Of a stretch of DNA of 64,000 bases, positions 18,080 to 26,376 are shown piece after piece. The notes under the pieces were generated by a model. It worked only from the letters and a program-made list of their open reading frames with translations. It did no database searches and had not been told where the DNA came from. The stretch spans positions 1,736,001-1,800,000 of the forward strand of contig OZ241383.1 in NCBI GenBank assembly GCA_965200775.1, read 5' to 3'. The translations under genes were made by a program, and so were the position numbers. Positions within the stretch are counted from its first letter, which is position 1, and every line of letters starts with the position of its first letter. This DNA is from Poriferisocius sp965200775 (GTDB taxonomy: Bacteria; Actinomycetota; Acidimicrobiia; Acidimicrobiales; Bin134).

Positions 18080-18570
18080 GCCAGGGGCTCCGCTTCAAGC
18101 TGTTCGGCCACCCAGCGGCCCACCGGATCGTCACCCCCGGCCAGATACCAGGCGTAGTGAGCGTGAAGGCACTTCACCCCCCGGCGGGTACCCCCCACCC
18201 CTGCCGAGGGGTGGTGGCCGGTATAACCGTCGGGGATGGCGGCGTCTCGCTCGTCGGCGTAGCGGCGGTGAGCGTCGGCCAGCTCGACCGGATCCACCGC
18301 CGCCTCCGACCGGCGCACTCCTCCGGCGGCTTCCAACCGGCCCACCCGCTTCACGTCGTCGGGGCCGACCAACCAGTAGCGGGTGGGCATGGGGGTGCCG
18401 TCATCGAGAATCGGACCGTTGCGCAGCACCCTTGGGGTGCCGTCGCCGGCTCTCACCACCACCTCATAGGGACCCCGTGGGGTACGACCCAGGAGGGCCT
18501 CGACCTGCTCGTCGAAGGTCAGACCAGCTTCTTCTTTGCTCTCCGCTTGAAGAGCTTCCTCAGAATCCAC
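18076..18570 (-). CDS. DUF501 domain protein
   Basis: The 164-residue protein is the conserved actinobacterial DUF501 family, seen in the RTPRGPYEVVVR start, the PTRYWLVGPDD block and the CLHAHYAWYLAGGDDPVG end with its His and Cys residues. Its function is not established. The family usually sits between divIC and ppx. It overlaps the 3' end of coxG by 52 bases in another frame and overlaps ppx by ATGA. No other start codon lies between the coxG stop and the conserved region. Confidence 0.85.
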   Translation of the reverse strand: MDSEEALQAESKEEAGLTFDEQVEALLGRTPRGPYEVVVRAGDGTPRVLRNGPILDDGTPMPTRYWLVGPDDVKRVGRLEAAGGVRRSEAAVDPVELADAHRRYADERDAAIPDGYTGHHPSAGVGGTRRGVKCLHAHYAWYLAGGDDPVGRWVAEQLEAEPLA

Positions 18571-19202
18571 AGAACCGCGATAGCCCCGGCGATGGGTCCA
18601 AACTTCTTGGCCATGGGCGGACCGGCCACGTCGAGGAGGTCAACTGCCTCGGGCTCGGGGCTTGAGACGGCCCGGATGTTGGAGGCCCCTGCCGCACCCT
18701 CGCCTTCGCCTTCGGCGGATCCGTCTCCCGATGGCGAGGCCGCCTCCTCGGGAGCGGGGCCCGTCAGCATGGCCTCAAGGTTCTCGGCGAACTGGCCCAT
18801 GAGCTTGGAGCTCACGTCGGGAAGGAGGTTGCGGCCGATCTGGGCCACCTTGCCGGTGATCTTCAGATCGGTGGTCACCCCCACCTTGGTGCGGTCGTCG
18901 CCCACCGATTCCAGGGCGACGGTGATTGTGGCGCTGGCGTTGCCCTGACCCCGGGTCTCCCGACCCTCGGCCAAGAGCACCACGGTGTGGGTGTCGGCAT
19001 TACGCTCGGTGAACGTGGCCGTACCCTTGTACTGGGTGTTCACCGGCCCGACCTTGACCTTTACGATGCCCCGATGCTCCTCGCCCTCCACCTCGGTGAG
19101 CTGGGCACCGGGCAGGCAGGTTGCCACCCGTTCCACGTCGTTGAAGGCGTTCCACACCTCATCAATCGGGGCGCTTACCTCGACCTCGTTGTTCAGCTCC
19201 AC
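18519..19202 (-). CDS. coxG: CoxG-like SRPBCC protein with C-terminal membrane anchor
   Basis: The 227-residue protein opens with the CoxG/SRPBCC lipid-binding-fold signature VSAPIDEVWNAFNDVERVATCLPG. An acidic, low-complexity linker (about residues 150-185) leads to a single membrane helix (GPIAGAIAVLWIL) and a basic tail. CoxG anchors carbon monoxide dehydrogenase-type hydroxylases to the membrane. The GTG start has GGAGGAGG upstream. The mocA-coxG junction is duplicated, leaving two mini-ORFs in front of it. Confidence 0.85.
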   Translation of the reverse strand: MELNNEVEVSAPIDEVWNAFNDVERVATCLPGAQLTEVEGEEHRGIVKVKVGPVNTQYKGTATFTERNADTHTVVLLAEGRETRGQGNASATITVALESVGDDRTKVGVTTDLKITGKVAQIGRNLLPDVSSKLMGQFAENLEAMLTGPAPEEAASPSGDGSAEGEGEGAAGASNIRAVSSPEPEAVDLLDVAGPPMAKKFGPIAGAIAVLWILRKLFKRRAKKKLV

Positions 19203-19260
19203 GCTTCTGCCTCCTCCAGATTCACCTCGGCCGACTCGATTGGAATCCTCTCAGCTCCAC
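19193..19260 (-). repeat. Duplicated mocA/coxG junction with two linked mini-ORFs
   Basis: The sequence encoding the mocA end (EAWS and TGA, overlapping GTGGAGCTGA) occurs twice, 58 bases apart. Between the copies lie two mini-ORFs. One (19260 to 19222) encodes MELRGFQSSRPR and starts like coxG (MELNN). The other (19225 to 19193) encodes MNLEEAEAWS and ends like mocA (EDLEAWS). They are joined by GTGA, and the second stop overlaps the real coxG start. Confidence 0.75.
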
Positions 19261-19808
19261 GCTTCCAAGTCCTCCATGGTGTCGAAATCAACCGGATTTC
19301 CGGTACAGGGTACTTCCGAAACCTGCTCGGGCCTCATTCGCATCAGCATTCTGGCCCCAACATCCCCGCCGCCGGGCAGGTAGGGCCACATGGCGGCCCC
19401 CAACTTCACCGGAGGCCGGCGGTGGCCCTGAAAGGAGGCGGTCACCAGATCGCCTTCGGCGACGGCCACAGCCCGCCACGGCTCTGGGCCCACCAGCGGT
19501 TGATCGCCCAGCCCGATCACCACGGCATTGTGTCCGTCGTGCTCGGCGGTGAACACCCCGGCCCGCAGCGACGTGGCCTGTCCCAGCTCCCACGAGTGGT
19601 TCTCCACCAGAATCACCCCGTCGGGTAGCAGGTCACGCAGCTCCACCGCCCCGGTCACCACGTAAACGGCATCCAACCCCGCTTCCACAGCGGCACCCAC
19701 GGCGTGCTGAACCACGGTCGAGTCCCGGAACGGAGCCCGCAGCTTGTGGGTTTGGCCGATAAATCGGGTGCCCGCTCCCGCTGCCAGCACCACCGCAGCA
19801 ACGGTCAT
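19251..19808 (-). CDS. MocA-like molybdopterin nucleotidyltransferase
   Basis: The 185-residue protein is a MobA/MocA-type nucleotidyltransferase: VVLAAGAGTRF nucleotide loop, then VIGLGDQPLVGPE and a central HRRPPVKLGA segment. MocA-type enzymes add CMP to molybdopterin for xanthine-oxidase-family hydroxylases. That fits its place between xdhC and coxG. GGAGG seven bases upstream supports ATG 19808. One usual residue of the acceptor lysine segment looks changed (THKLRAPF). Confidence 0.75.
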   Translation of the reverse strand: MTVAAVVLAAGAGTRFIGQTHKLRAPFRDSTVVQHAVGAAVEAGLDAVYVVTGAVELRDLLPDGVILVENHSWELGQATSLRAGVFTAEHDGHNAVVIGLGDQPLVGPEPWRAVAVAEGDLVTASFQGHRRPPVKLGAAMWPYLPGGGDVGARMLMRMRPEQVSEVPCTGNPVDFDTMEDLEAWS

Positions 19809-19846
19809 GGCCGCACCTCCGCCACAGCGCACGTTACGGCAGTCAC
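19805..19846 (-). CDS. Mini-ORF coupled to mocA (MTAVTCAVAEVRP)
   Basis: A 13-codon ORF starts with GTG and ends in a TGA that overlaps the mocA ATG (ATGA). Its first residues, MTAVTCAV, resemble the mocA start MTVAAVV, as expected for a remnant of a duplicated gene start. Expression is unproven. Confidence 0.3.
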   Translation of the reverse strand: MTAVTCAVAEVRP

Positions 19847-19886
19847 AGCCCCACCTGCGCCGCCGCGACCGACGCGGCGAGGCGCT

Positions 19887-20687
19887 TCATTCGCCGGCCG
19901 GGGCGCGATGGATGGGGCCGTCGCCGTCCCGCAACGATGGGGCAGCGTGGCCGGTGCGGTTGGCGATGATCTCGGCGCACACCGAGATGGCGGTCTCCTC
20001 GGGGGTGCGGGAGCCGATGTCAAGCCCGATGGGAGCCATGAGCCGGTCGATGCCCTTCTGATCGACCCCCACCTCGTGGAGGCGCTCCAGCCGGGTGGCG
20101 TGGGTCCGGCGGCTTCCCATAACCCCGATGTAGCCCACGTCGGTGGCCACCGCTCGCTGCACGGCGGGCACGTCGAACTTGGGATCGTGGGTGAGGATGC
20201 ACACCGCGTCGTGGGGACCGAGGCGGTCTCCGTAGGTGTCGAACACCTCGTCGGGCCAGGCCACCATCACACGGTCCGCCATGGGAAACCGTTTCACGGT
20301 GGCGAACACCGACCGGGCATCGGCCACCACCACGTTGAACCCCAGCAGCTTGCCTGTCCGGGCCAGCGCAGCGGTGAAATCGACCGCCCCGAACACGATC
20401 ATTATCGGAGGCGGGGCGAACGACTCGATGAACACTGACAGGTCGGTCTCCCGGGCCTGCCCCTCGGTCCCGTAATGGCGTACCCCGGTGCGACCGGCGG
20501 CCAGCTCCCCCACGGCATCCCGAACCACGACGCGGTCCAGCTCGGGATGGCCCAGCGTGCCGGTTACGTCGCCGTCGGGCTCCACCACCAGCTTGGCCCC
20601 CACGTTGCGGCCCTCGATCACGGTAGCCAACGCCACCGGACGCTCGTCGACGATGGCGTTGCGGAGCCGGTCGTAGATGTCGGCCAC
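19887..20687 (-). CDS. XdhC family protein, NAD-binding half
   Basis: The 266-residue protein has the XdhC C-terminal Rossmann domain (PPIMIVFGAVDFTAALA, then VVVADARSVFA) after a shorter N-terminal part. The GVMGSRRTHATRLERL block is highly typical. XdhC/CoxI proteins insert sulfurated molybdenum cofactor into hydroxylases. The GTG start (20687) lies two bases after the stop of the other xdhC gene, so the two probably work as the separate halves of one XdhC. Confidence 0.8.
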   Translation of the reverse strand: MADIYDRLRNAIVDERPVALATVIEGRNVGAKLVVEPDGDVTGTLGHPELDRVVVRDAVGELAAGRTGVRHYGTEGQARETDLSVFIESFAPPPIMIVFGAVDFTAALARTGKLLGFNVVVADARSVFATVKRFPMADRVMVAWPDEVFDTYGDRLGPHDAVCILTHDPKFDVPAVQRAVATDVGYIGVMGSRRTHATRLERLHEVGVDQKGIDRLMAPIGLDIGSRTPEETAISVCAEIIANRTGHAAPSLRDGDGPIHRAPAGE

Positions 20688-20689
20688 TG

Positions 20690-21004
20690 TTACCAGTCCA
20701 GCGGTTCGATGAAGAGGTGGATGGTGCCCCCGCAGGTGAGGCCCACCGCGAAGGCCTCGTCGTCGCTGTAGCCGAAGCTGACCATCCGGCTCCGCCCCCC
20801 GTCGAGGATGTCGAGGGCCTCGGCAACCACCGCTCCCTCGACGCAGCCCCCCGATACCGATCCGATCACGTCGCCGTTGTCGCTCACCGCCATGGCCGCT
20901 CCGGGGTCTCTCGGCCCGGAGCCTTCGACGTTCACCACCCGGGCCAGGGCCACCCGGCGACCCTCGCTCCTCCAAGCGTCCAAATCGCTCAGTATCTCCT
21001 TCAT
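20690..21004 (-). CDS. XdhC/CoxI N-terminal domain protein (CoxF-like)
   Basis: This 104-residue protein is the small XdhC_CoxI domain alone: RVVNVEGSGPRDPGAAMAV and then GSVSGGCVEGAVV, with the conserved cysteine in SGGCVEG thought to handle sulfur for molybdenum cofactor. The ATG overlaps the coxE stop (ATGA), with AGGAG four bases upstream. The upstream in-frame start at 21040 lies inside coxE and is not needed. Confidence 0.8.
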   Translation of the reverse strand: MKEILSDLDAWRSEGRRVALARVVNVEGSGPRDPGAAMAVSDNGDVIGSVSGGCVEGAVVAEALDILDGGRSRMVSFGYSDDEAFAVGLTCGGTIHLFIEPLDW

Positions 21005-22194
21005 GCTGCTCCTATCGGGCTCGGGGAGGGGCGATCCCACCCTGCCTCGCCAAGACCGGCAGCGGGGCGGGCCGAGCCTTCCTCGCCGGACAGCACCTCG
21101 GCCAAACGCTCAAGCGAACGCAGCGAGTGGCCCTCGATGAAATCGTCCACGTGGGGTAGGGCCGCCGCCATGCCCTGAGCCAGGGGCTGATAGCCAGGGG
21201 TGGCTTTCAGCGGGTTCACCCACACAAGTCTATGGGTCACCCGGTGCAATCGGGCCATCTGCTCGGCCATGATCTCGGGGCTGCCCCGATCCCAACCGTC
21301 GCTCAACACCACCACCGTGGCCCCTCGAGCCATACCCCGGATTCCCCACTTCTCGTTGAATTCGGCCATGGCATCGCCCAGCCGGGTTCCCCCGGACCAG
21401 TCGCTCACCGCGTCGGCCGCCGCGCTCAACGCCCGGTCGGGGTCGTGGGACGACAGCTCCCGGGTGATGCGGGTGAGCCGGGTCCCGATGGTGAACACCT
21501 CAACCCGGCGCCGCCCCACCACCGCGGCGTGGACGAACCGGATTAGGGCCCGGGCGTAGGACTCCATCGACCCGGATATGTCCAACAGCAGAACCACCCG
21601 GCGCAAACGCACACCCGGCTCGGAGTACCAGCGGCGCACCGGCTCCCCACCGCAGCGGATGGCGGCCCGCACCGTTCGGCGCAGCTCGGGGTGCCCAGCG
21701 GTCAGGTGGGTGGGGCGTCTACGACGGGACCGGCGGGTGCCGCCGACCCGGGCCATGTTGGCCATGAGCCGGTGGGCCTCGTTCAGCTCCTCGTCGGTGT
21801 AGTCGGCGAAGTCCTTGTCGCGCAGCACCTCGTGGCGGCTCCAACGCAGCGTCAGCGACGGCTCATCGGGGTCGTGGTCGCCCCCGTCGTCGTCATCGCC
21901 ATCGTCCTCTCCGTCGTCATCAACGACAAGGGTGACGGGTTGGACAACCTCCATCACCGGGGTGGCCACCAGGGTGTCACCGCCGTAGTAGGCGGCGAAG
22001 ATCTTGTCGTAGAGCTCGATGTCGTCGGGCTCGGTCACCAGGGTTGCCCGCCCGGCCCAGTACACCGAGCTGAGCTGTTCCAGGCCCACCGTGCCCAGCG
22101 CCTGGTAGTAGTTGACCGACGACCCCACAGCCACGTCAATGCCCGCGCCTCTTAGCGCATTCGCGAAACCGACAGCCAGTTCGTCGGCTTGCAC
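21001..22194 (-). CDS. coxE: CoxE-like VWA domain protein
   Basis: The 397-residue protein ends in a von Willebrand A domain. LLLDISGSMESYARAL is the MIDAS D-x-S-x-S motif and GGTRLGDAM supplies the third site. An acidic run (DDDGEDDGDDDDGG, about residues 92-106) splits the N-terminal half. CoxE works with the AAA+ ATPase CoxD in building the CuSMoO2 centre of CO dehydrogenase. It lies 13 bases after coxD and overlaps the following gene. Confidence 0.85.
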   Translation of the reverse strand: MQADELAVGFANALRGAGIDVAVGSSVNYYQALGTVGLEQLSSVYWAGRATLVTEPDDIELYDKIFAAYYGGDTLVATPVMEVVQPVTLVVDDDGEDDGDDDDGGDHDPDEPSLTLRWSRHEVLRDKDFADYTDEELNEAHRLMANMARVGGTRRSRRRRPTHLTAGHPELRRTVRAAIRCGGEPVRRWYSEPGVRLRRVVLLLDISGSMESYARALIRFVHAAVVGRRRVEVFTIGTRLTRITRELSSHDPDRALSAAADAVSDWSGGTRLGDAMAEFNEKWGIRGMARGATVVVLSDGWDRGSPEIMAEQMARLHRVTHRLVWVNPLKATPGYQPLAQGMAAALPHVDDFIEGHSLRSLERLAEVLSGEEGSARPAAGLGEAGWDRPSPSPIGAA

Positions 22195-22207
22195 GGGCGA
22201 TCGATGC

Positions 22208-23047
22208 TCAGCCGGCCCGGGCCACGGCCTGTTCGATCAGGCCTGCGATGCCCTGGTCGGTCACCCGCTGCTGGTCTTCCCGATACTTCAGCACCGAGCC
22301 CAAGCTGGCCTTGGTGATCTCCGGGGTCAGCTCGGCGGCACCGAGGCGACCCAGGGCCAGGCTCCAATCGATGCTCTCGGCCACGCCGGGGGGCTTGTAT
22401 AGGCCCAACTCCCGGAACGCCGACACCGCCGCGGCGACCTGTCGGGCCAGGGGTTCGCTCACCCCCGGGGCACGACGTCCGATGATGGCTACCTCCCGCT
22501 CGAATCCGGGGTGTTCCACCCAGTGGTAAAGGCAGCGGCGCTTTAGGGCGTCGTGTACGTCGCGGGTGCGGTTGGAGGTGATGATCACCCGAGGGGGGGT
22601 GGAAGCCTCGAAACGGCCGATCTCAGGCACGGTCACGGCGTAGTCGGACAGTATCTCCAGCAGGAACGCTTCGAACTCGTCATCTGCTCGGTCAACCTCG
22701 TCGATCAAAAGCACCGGGGGTGGACCATCGGCCGGGGTGATGGCCTGCAGCAGGGGGCGCCTGATGAGAAAGCGCTCGGAGTAGAGCTCGTCCTCCAGGG
22801 CATCGACCGTGGCCTGGGTGGCTCCCCCGGTGGCCTCCACCGTGCGGAGATGGAGAAGCTGGCGGGAGTAATCCCATTCGTACACCGCCTGGGCGGCGTC
22901 GATACCTTCGTAGCACTGGAGGCGGATCAGCTCCGCGCCGGTCCATGCCGCCAGAGCCTTGGCCGTTTCGGTCTTGCCCACGCCGGGCTCCCCCTCCAAG
23001 AGCAGGGGCCGGGCCATGCCCATGGCCAGAAAGACAGCGGTGGCCAA
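22208..23047 (-). CDS. coxD: CoxD-like MoxR AAA+ ATPase (start codon unclear)
   Basis: The protein is an AAA+ ATPase of the MoxR/CoxD family: Walker A GEPGVGKTETAK, Walker B VLLIDEVDRAD, sensor TSNRTRDVHDALKRRC. It remodels the hydroxylase during metal-centre assembly, with CoxE. The first ATG/GTG/TTG in frame is the TTG at 23047, but the conserved reading (ADVADGLKGCDYLADEG) continues upstream of it without any standard start codon back into the coxM end. The true start is therefore unknown. Confidence 0.8.
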   Translation of the reverse strand: MATAVFLAMGMARPLLLEGEPGVGKTETAKALAAWTGAELIRLQCYEGIDAAQAVYEWDYSRQLLHLRTVEATGGATQATVDALEDELYSERFLIRRPLLQAITPADGPPPVLLIDEVDRADDEFEAFLLEILSDYAVTVPEIGRFEASTPPRVIITSNRTRDVHDALKRRCLYHWVEHPGFEREVAIIGRRAPGVSEPLARQVAAAVSAFRELGLYKPPGVAESIDWSLALGRLGAAELTPEITKASLGSVLKYREDQQRVTDQGIAGLIEQAVARAG

Positions 23048-23132
23048 CCCCTCGTCGGCCAGGTAGTCGCAGCCCTTCAGCCCGTCGGCAACGTCGGCCG
23101 CCGAGGTCGGCTGAGGGCCCGTGTCAGGGGGT

Positions 23133-23957
23133 TTAGCGTCCAGCGGCTTCGAGCGCCCGGCGTGTGAGCACTCGGGCGAGGTGCTCGCGGTACTCGGGCC
23201 CGGCGTTCAGGTCGGATGGCGGCTGGGTCCCGTCGGCAGCGGATTCGGCGGCGTCTGCTGCCGAGGCTCCCCCGGCCAGAGCGGCTTCCACTCCGGCGGC
23301 CCGCACCGGGGTGCTGTCCATGTTCACCAGCCCCACGCCGGAGTTGCCGTTGTCCACGATGGCGGCCACCCCCACGATGGCCCAGTCCTGGGCCCGGCGG
23401 TTGAACTTCTGGAATCCCCATGCGGCGTTGGGCATCTTGGGAACCCTGATCTCGGTGAGCATCTCCTCGGCCGACAGGGCGGTCTCCAGAAAGCCGGTGT
23501 AGAAGTCGTCCACCGGGATCTCCCGCTCCCCGTTCGGCCCACGGGCCACCAGGGTGGCTCGCATGGCCAGCATCACCGACGGCAGGTCGGACGCGGGGTC
23601 GCCGTGGGCCACCGAACCGCCGATGGTGCCCCGGTGCCGCACCTGGGGATCGCCCACGTGGCTGGTGGCTTCGGCCAGCAACCCGGCCTGGGCCCCCACG
23701 AGTTCGCTGATCTCCACGTCGCGGTGACGGGTCAGAGCGCCGATGGCCAGGTGGTCGCCCTGGTTACGGATGTAGCTGAGGTCGTCGAGGCGGCCGATGT
23801 CCACCAGCACAGCGGGGGTGGACAGCCGCAGCTTCATCAGGGGCAAAAGGGAGTGGCCCCCGGCCAGCAGCTTGGCCTCGTCGCCGTGTTCGGCCAGCGC
23901 TGCCAGCGCCGCGTCGGCCGAGTCGGCCCTGATGTAGTCGAATGCTGCCGGGATCAT
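23133..23957 (-). CDS. coxM: CoxM-like FAD-binding subunit of molybdenum hydroxylase
   Basis: The 274-residue protein is the medium flavoprotein subunit of xanthine-oxidase-family enzymes. It has the FAD loops AGGHSLLPLMKLR and TIGGSVAHGDPASDLP. It passes electrons from the 2Fe-2S subunit to an acceptor. The ATG at 23957 overlaps the coxS stop (ATGA), which decides the start. No gene for the molybdenum-binding large subunit is next to it. Confidence 0.9.
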   Translation of the reverse strand: MIPAAFDYIRADSADAALAALAEHGDEAKLLAGGHSLLPLMKLRLSTPAVLVDIGRLDDLSYIRNQGDHLAIGALTRHRDVEISELVGAQAGLLAEATSHVGDPQVRHRGTIGGSVAHGDPASDLPSVMLAMRATLVARGPNGEREIPVDDFYTGFLETALSAEEMLTEIRVPKMPNAAWGFQKFNRRAQDWAIVGVAAIVDNGNSGVGLVNMDSTPVRAAGVEAALAGGASAADAAESAADGTQPPSDLNAGPEYREHLARVLTRRALEAAGR

Positions 23958-24415
23958 GACGAGGCCTCCGCACAGTGCAAGACGGCTTTGACGATGTTGT
24001 GGTACCCGGTACACCGGCACAGGTTGCCCTCGAGGCCGATGCGAACCTCCCGCTCGGTGGGGTTAGGCACCTCATCCAGCAGCGAGACGGCGGCCATGAC
24101 CATGCCCGGCGTGCAGTAGCCGCACTGGAGGGCGTGGCACTGGCGGAACGACTCCTGCATGGGGTGCAGCACATCGCCGTCGGCCAAACCCTCAATGGTG
24201 GTCAGATCCTGACCGTCGGCCTGCACGGCGAGCATGGTGCAAGACTTCACCGACTCGCCGTTCACATGGATGGTGCAGGCGCCGCACGAGGAGGTGTCGC
24301 ACCCGATGTTGGTGCCGGTGAGCCCAACCACATCACGGATGTAGTGAACCAACAGCGTGCGCGGTTCCACATCGTGCGTGTGGCTGTCCCCGTTTATGGT
24401 GACCGTTACTTCCAC
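23954..24415 (-). CDS. coxS: CoxS-like 2Fe-2S subunit of molybdenum hydroxylase
   Basis: The 153-residue protein carries both iron-sulfur clusters of the family. The plant-type motif is GCDTSSCGACTIHV plus a later Cys, and the second domain has CGYCTPGM and CRCTGYHNI. It shuttles electrons from the molybdenum site to FAD. GGGAG precedes the GTG start. A possible -10 (TAGATT) lies in the 129 bases upstream. Confidence 0.9.
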   Translation of the reverse strand: MEVTVTINGDSHTHDVEPRTLLVHYIRDVVGLTGTNIGCDTSSCGACTIHVNGESVKSCTMLAVQADGQDLTTIEGLADGDVLHPMQESFRQCHALQCGYCTPGMVMAAVSLLDEVPNPTEREVRIGLEGNLCRCTGYHNIVKAVLHCAEASS

Positions 24416-24544
24416 GGCATCTCCCTGTCTGTTATCCGGGTCCGCCAGAAATCTAGTACACCAACCCCTGCTCAGGTCACGCTGGACACCCGAACCGTCG
24501 CTGCCAGGTCTGGCACCTCCCGCCCGATGACTCGTCGAACCGGC

Positions 24545-24976
24545 TCAGGCCGGGCGCCACGCCAGGAGGGTGAATGGGCCTTCGTCGTCGGTGTGATCCT
24601 CGTAGGCCACCACGATGGGCAGGCCGGCCACCGGTTCGTCGCTTCCCTGCCAGCCTGCCGGTAGGCAGAGGTCGTCCTGCTCCTCGAGGCGGCCCAGCAC
24701 GACGGTGTAGGGCGACGAGAAGCCGGGCAGGAACCCATGGTGGTTCACCACCCAGCTCTCCACCGTGGCCCGACCGGAGAGCGGTGCCCATGAGTACTCG
24801 AACGATGCGCAGCGACCACACATGGCCCGGGCCGGCCACCGCCACGCCTCGCAGCGGTGGCAACGCTGTAACTCGAAGCGATGCTGGTTCACCCGCTCCC
24901 ACCACGGCGCCGAATCCCGCTCGGGGTAGGGCCGAGGCTTGGGGGCGCTTTCGGCCGAGCGTTCGGTGGCGGTCAT
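24545..24976 (-). CDS. DUF35 zinc-ribbon/OB-fold protein
   Basis: The 143-residue protein has a four-cysteine rubredoxin-like zinc ribbon (Cys39, Cys42, Cys53, Cys56) followed by an OB fold (ATVESWVVNHHGFLPGF, then YTVVLGRLEE). DUF35 proteins partner thiolase-like or hydratase enzymes in CoA metabolism; a thiolase-like gene lies at 26416-27585. GAGGAGG six bases before the ATG fixes the start. It may be the first gene of the cox-type operon or belong with the thiolase. Confidence 0.8.
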   Translation of the reverse strand: MTATERSAESAPKPRPYPERDSAPWWERVNQHRFELQRCHRCEAWRWPARAMCGRCASFEYSWAPLSGRATVESWVVNHHGFLPGFSSPYTVVLGRLEEQDDLCLPAGWQGSDEPVAGLPIVVAYEDHTDDEGPFTLLAWRPA

Positions 24977-24996
24977 TTGGTTCCTCCTCGCTGCGG

Positions 24997-25101
24997 CCCC
25001 AGACTGCCACAACCCCGTACTGCCCGCGTGTCCTACCCTGCCAAACCCCGCACTGTCCGCGTGTCTCAAGCGGGCCGCTCGCCCCGTACTGTCTGTTCGT
25101 C
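24997..25101 (+). repeat. Imperfect promoter-region repeats before an MFS gene
   Basis: CCCCGTACTGCCCGCGTGTC (25013), CCCCGCACTGTCCGCGTGTC (25046) and CCCCGTACTGTCTGTTCGTC (25082) are three versions of one 20-base element; CCCCAGACTGCC (24997) may be a fourth. The last one contains TACTGT nine bases before the MFS ATG, so the copies look like duplicated promoters. Confidence 0.6.
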
Positions 25102-26376
25102 ATGGAGGGAGCGTCGATAGACCGGGCGGCAGCCCACCGGAAAACGGCCCGGACGCTCATGGCCTCGGTGGTGCCCACCACGGCGGCCATGGCGTCGTCG
25201 TTCGCGGCCGCCGCTGTTCTGGCCGAGGAGATCACCGGCAGCGAAACGCTGGCCGGGTTGGCCGCCGCTTCGATGCAGGTGGGCAGCGTGGTGATGACGG
25301 TTCCCCTCGCTCGCCGGATGGCTCGGCTGGGCCGGCGGCGGGGCTTGGTGGCGGGATGGTCGATCGGCACCGTCGGTGCCACCCTGGCGTTTCTGGCCGC
25401 GGCGGCCGACTTCTACCCACTACTGGTGTTGGGGATCGTCGGTGTGGGAGCGGGCAACGCCACCAACCTCGCCGCCCGGTTCGCCGCCGCCGATCTGGCC
25501 CCCGAGGACCGACGGGCCCGGGCCATCGGGATGCTTGTGTGGGCATCCACGTTCGGAGCTGCTCTCGGCCCGACCATCGCTTTGGGCCCCGCGGCGGCTG
25601 TGGCCAGGTTTGTCGGCCTGCCCGAGCTGGCCGGGCCCTACCTGCTGGGCATGTTGCTGTTCGTGATCGGCCTTACCACCACTCATGTGTTGCTGCGCCC
25701 CGACCCGCTGGAGGTACTGGGTACCGTGGGCACCACAACCGTCCGCCCTGCGTCACCGCTGGAAATCGGGCGCCGCATCGCCACCGTCCCCGCTGCCCGG
25801 CTGGCGGTGATCGCCATGCTCACCGGCCAGGCCGTCATGGTGGGGGTGATGACGATGACGCCCCTGCACATGAAAAGCGGTGATCACCGCCTGGTGGTGA
25901 TCGGATGGGTGATCTCGGTACACGTCATCGGGATGTACGCCTTCTCCCCCATCGTGGGCTGGCTGGTTGACCGTCTCGGCCCCCTGACCATGGTCGCCCT
26001 GGGAGGGGTGACACTGTGCATCGGGTCGGAGACCGCCGCTCACACCAGCGCCGAGGACAGCCTGGGAATGTTCATCGGGCTACTGCTGGTGGGTTTGGGC
26101 TGGAGCTTCGGGCTGATCGCGGGAAGCGCTCTGCTCGTTGGCGCCTTCCCGGTGGCCCAGCGTGTGGAAGTGCAGGGCGGGGCCGACTTCATGATGACGA
26201 CCGGAGGTGCGGTGGCCGGCCTGGCCTCGGGTGCAGCCGCAGAAGCGGTGGGCTACCACTCGCTCAGCCACTGGGCCGGGCTCAGCGCCCTGCTGCTGGT
26301 GGCCGCCGCTGCCGCCGCCTGGTACACCGCCCGCCTGGACCGAGCGGACTCCCTCAGCGGTCGCGGCGCAAGATGA
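25102..26376 (+). CDS. MFS transporter
   Basis: The 424-residue protein has about 12 membrane helices and the MFS loop ARRMARLGRRRGLVAGW after helix 2, followed by repeats of small residues. It is probably a drug or metabolite exporter. The ATG at 25102 follows TACTGT by nine bases; the long upstream frame is a shadow. The last seven residues (LSGRGAR) are encoded on the strand opposite a duplicated thiolase tail, so its C-terminus seems to have been changed by that duplication. Confidence 0.75.
   Translation: MEGASIDRAAAHRKTARTLMASVVPTTAAMASSFAAAAVLAEEITGSETLAGLAAASMQVGSVVMTVPLARRMARLGRRRGLVAGWSIGTVGATLAFLAAAADFYPLLVLGIVGVGAGNATNLAARFAAADLAPEDRRARAIGMLVWASTFGAALGPTIALGPAAAVARFVGLPELAGPYLLGMLLFVIGLTTTHVLLRPDPLEVLGTVGTTTVRPASPLEIGRRIATVPAARLAVIAMLTGQAVMVGVMTMTPLHMKSGDHRLVVIGWVISVHVIGMYAFSPIVGWLVDRLGPLTMVALGGVTLCIGSETAAHTSAEDSLGMFIGLLLVGLGWSFGLIAGSALLVGAFPVAQRVEVQGGADFMMTTGGAVAGLASGAAAEAVGYHSLSHWAGLSALLLVAAAAAAWYTARLDRADSLSGRGAR

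Noticed and set aside
24416..24544. Mini-ORF between the DUF35 gene and coxS as another junction copy
   Set aside because: The shared strings (CCTGAGCNGG, GGGAGRTGCC) are short and the ORF is not coupled to either neighbour.
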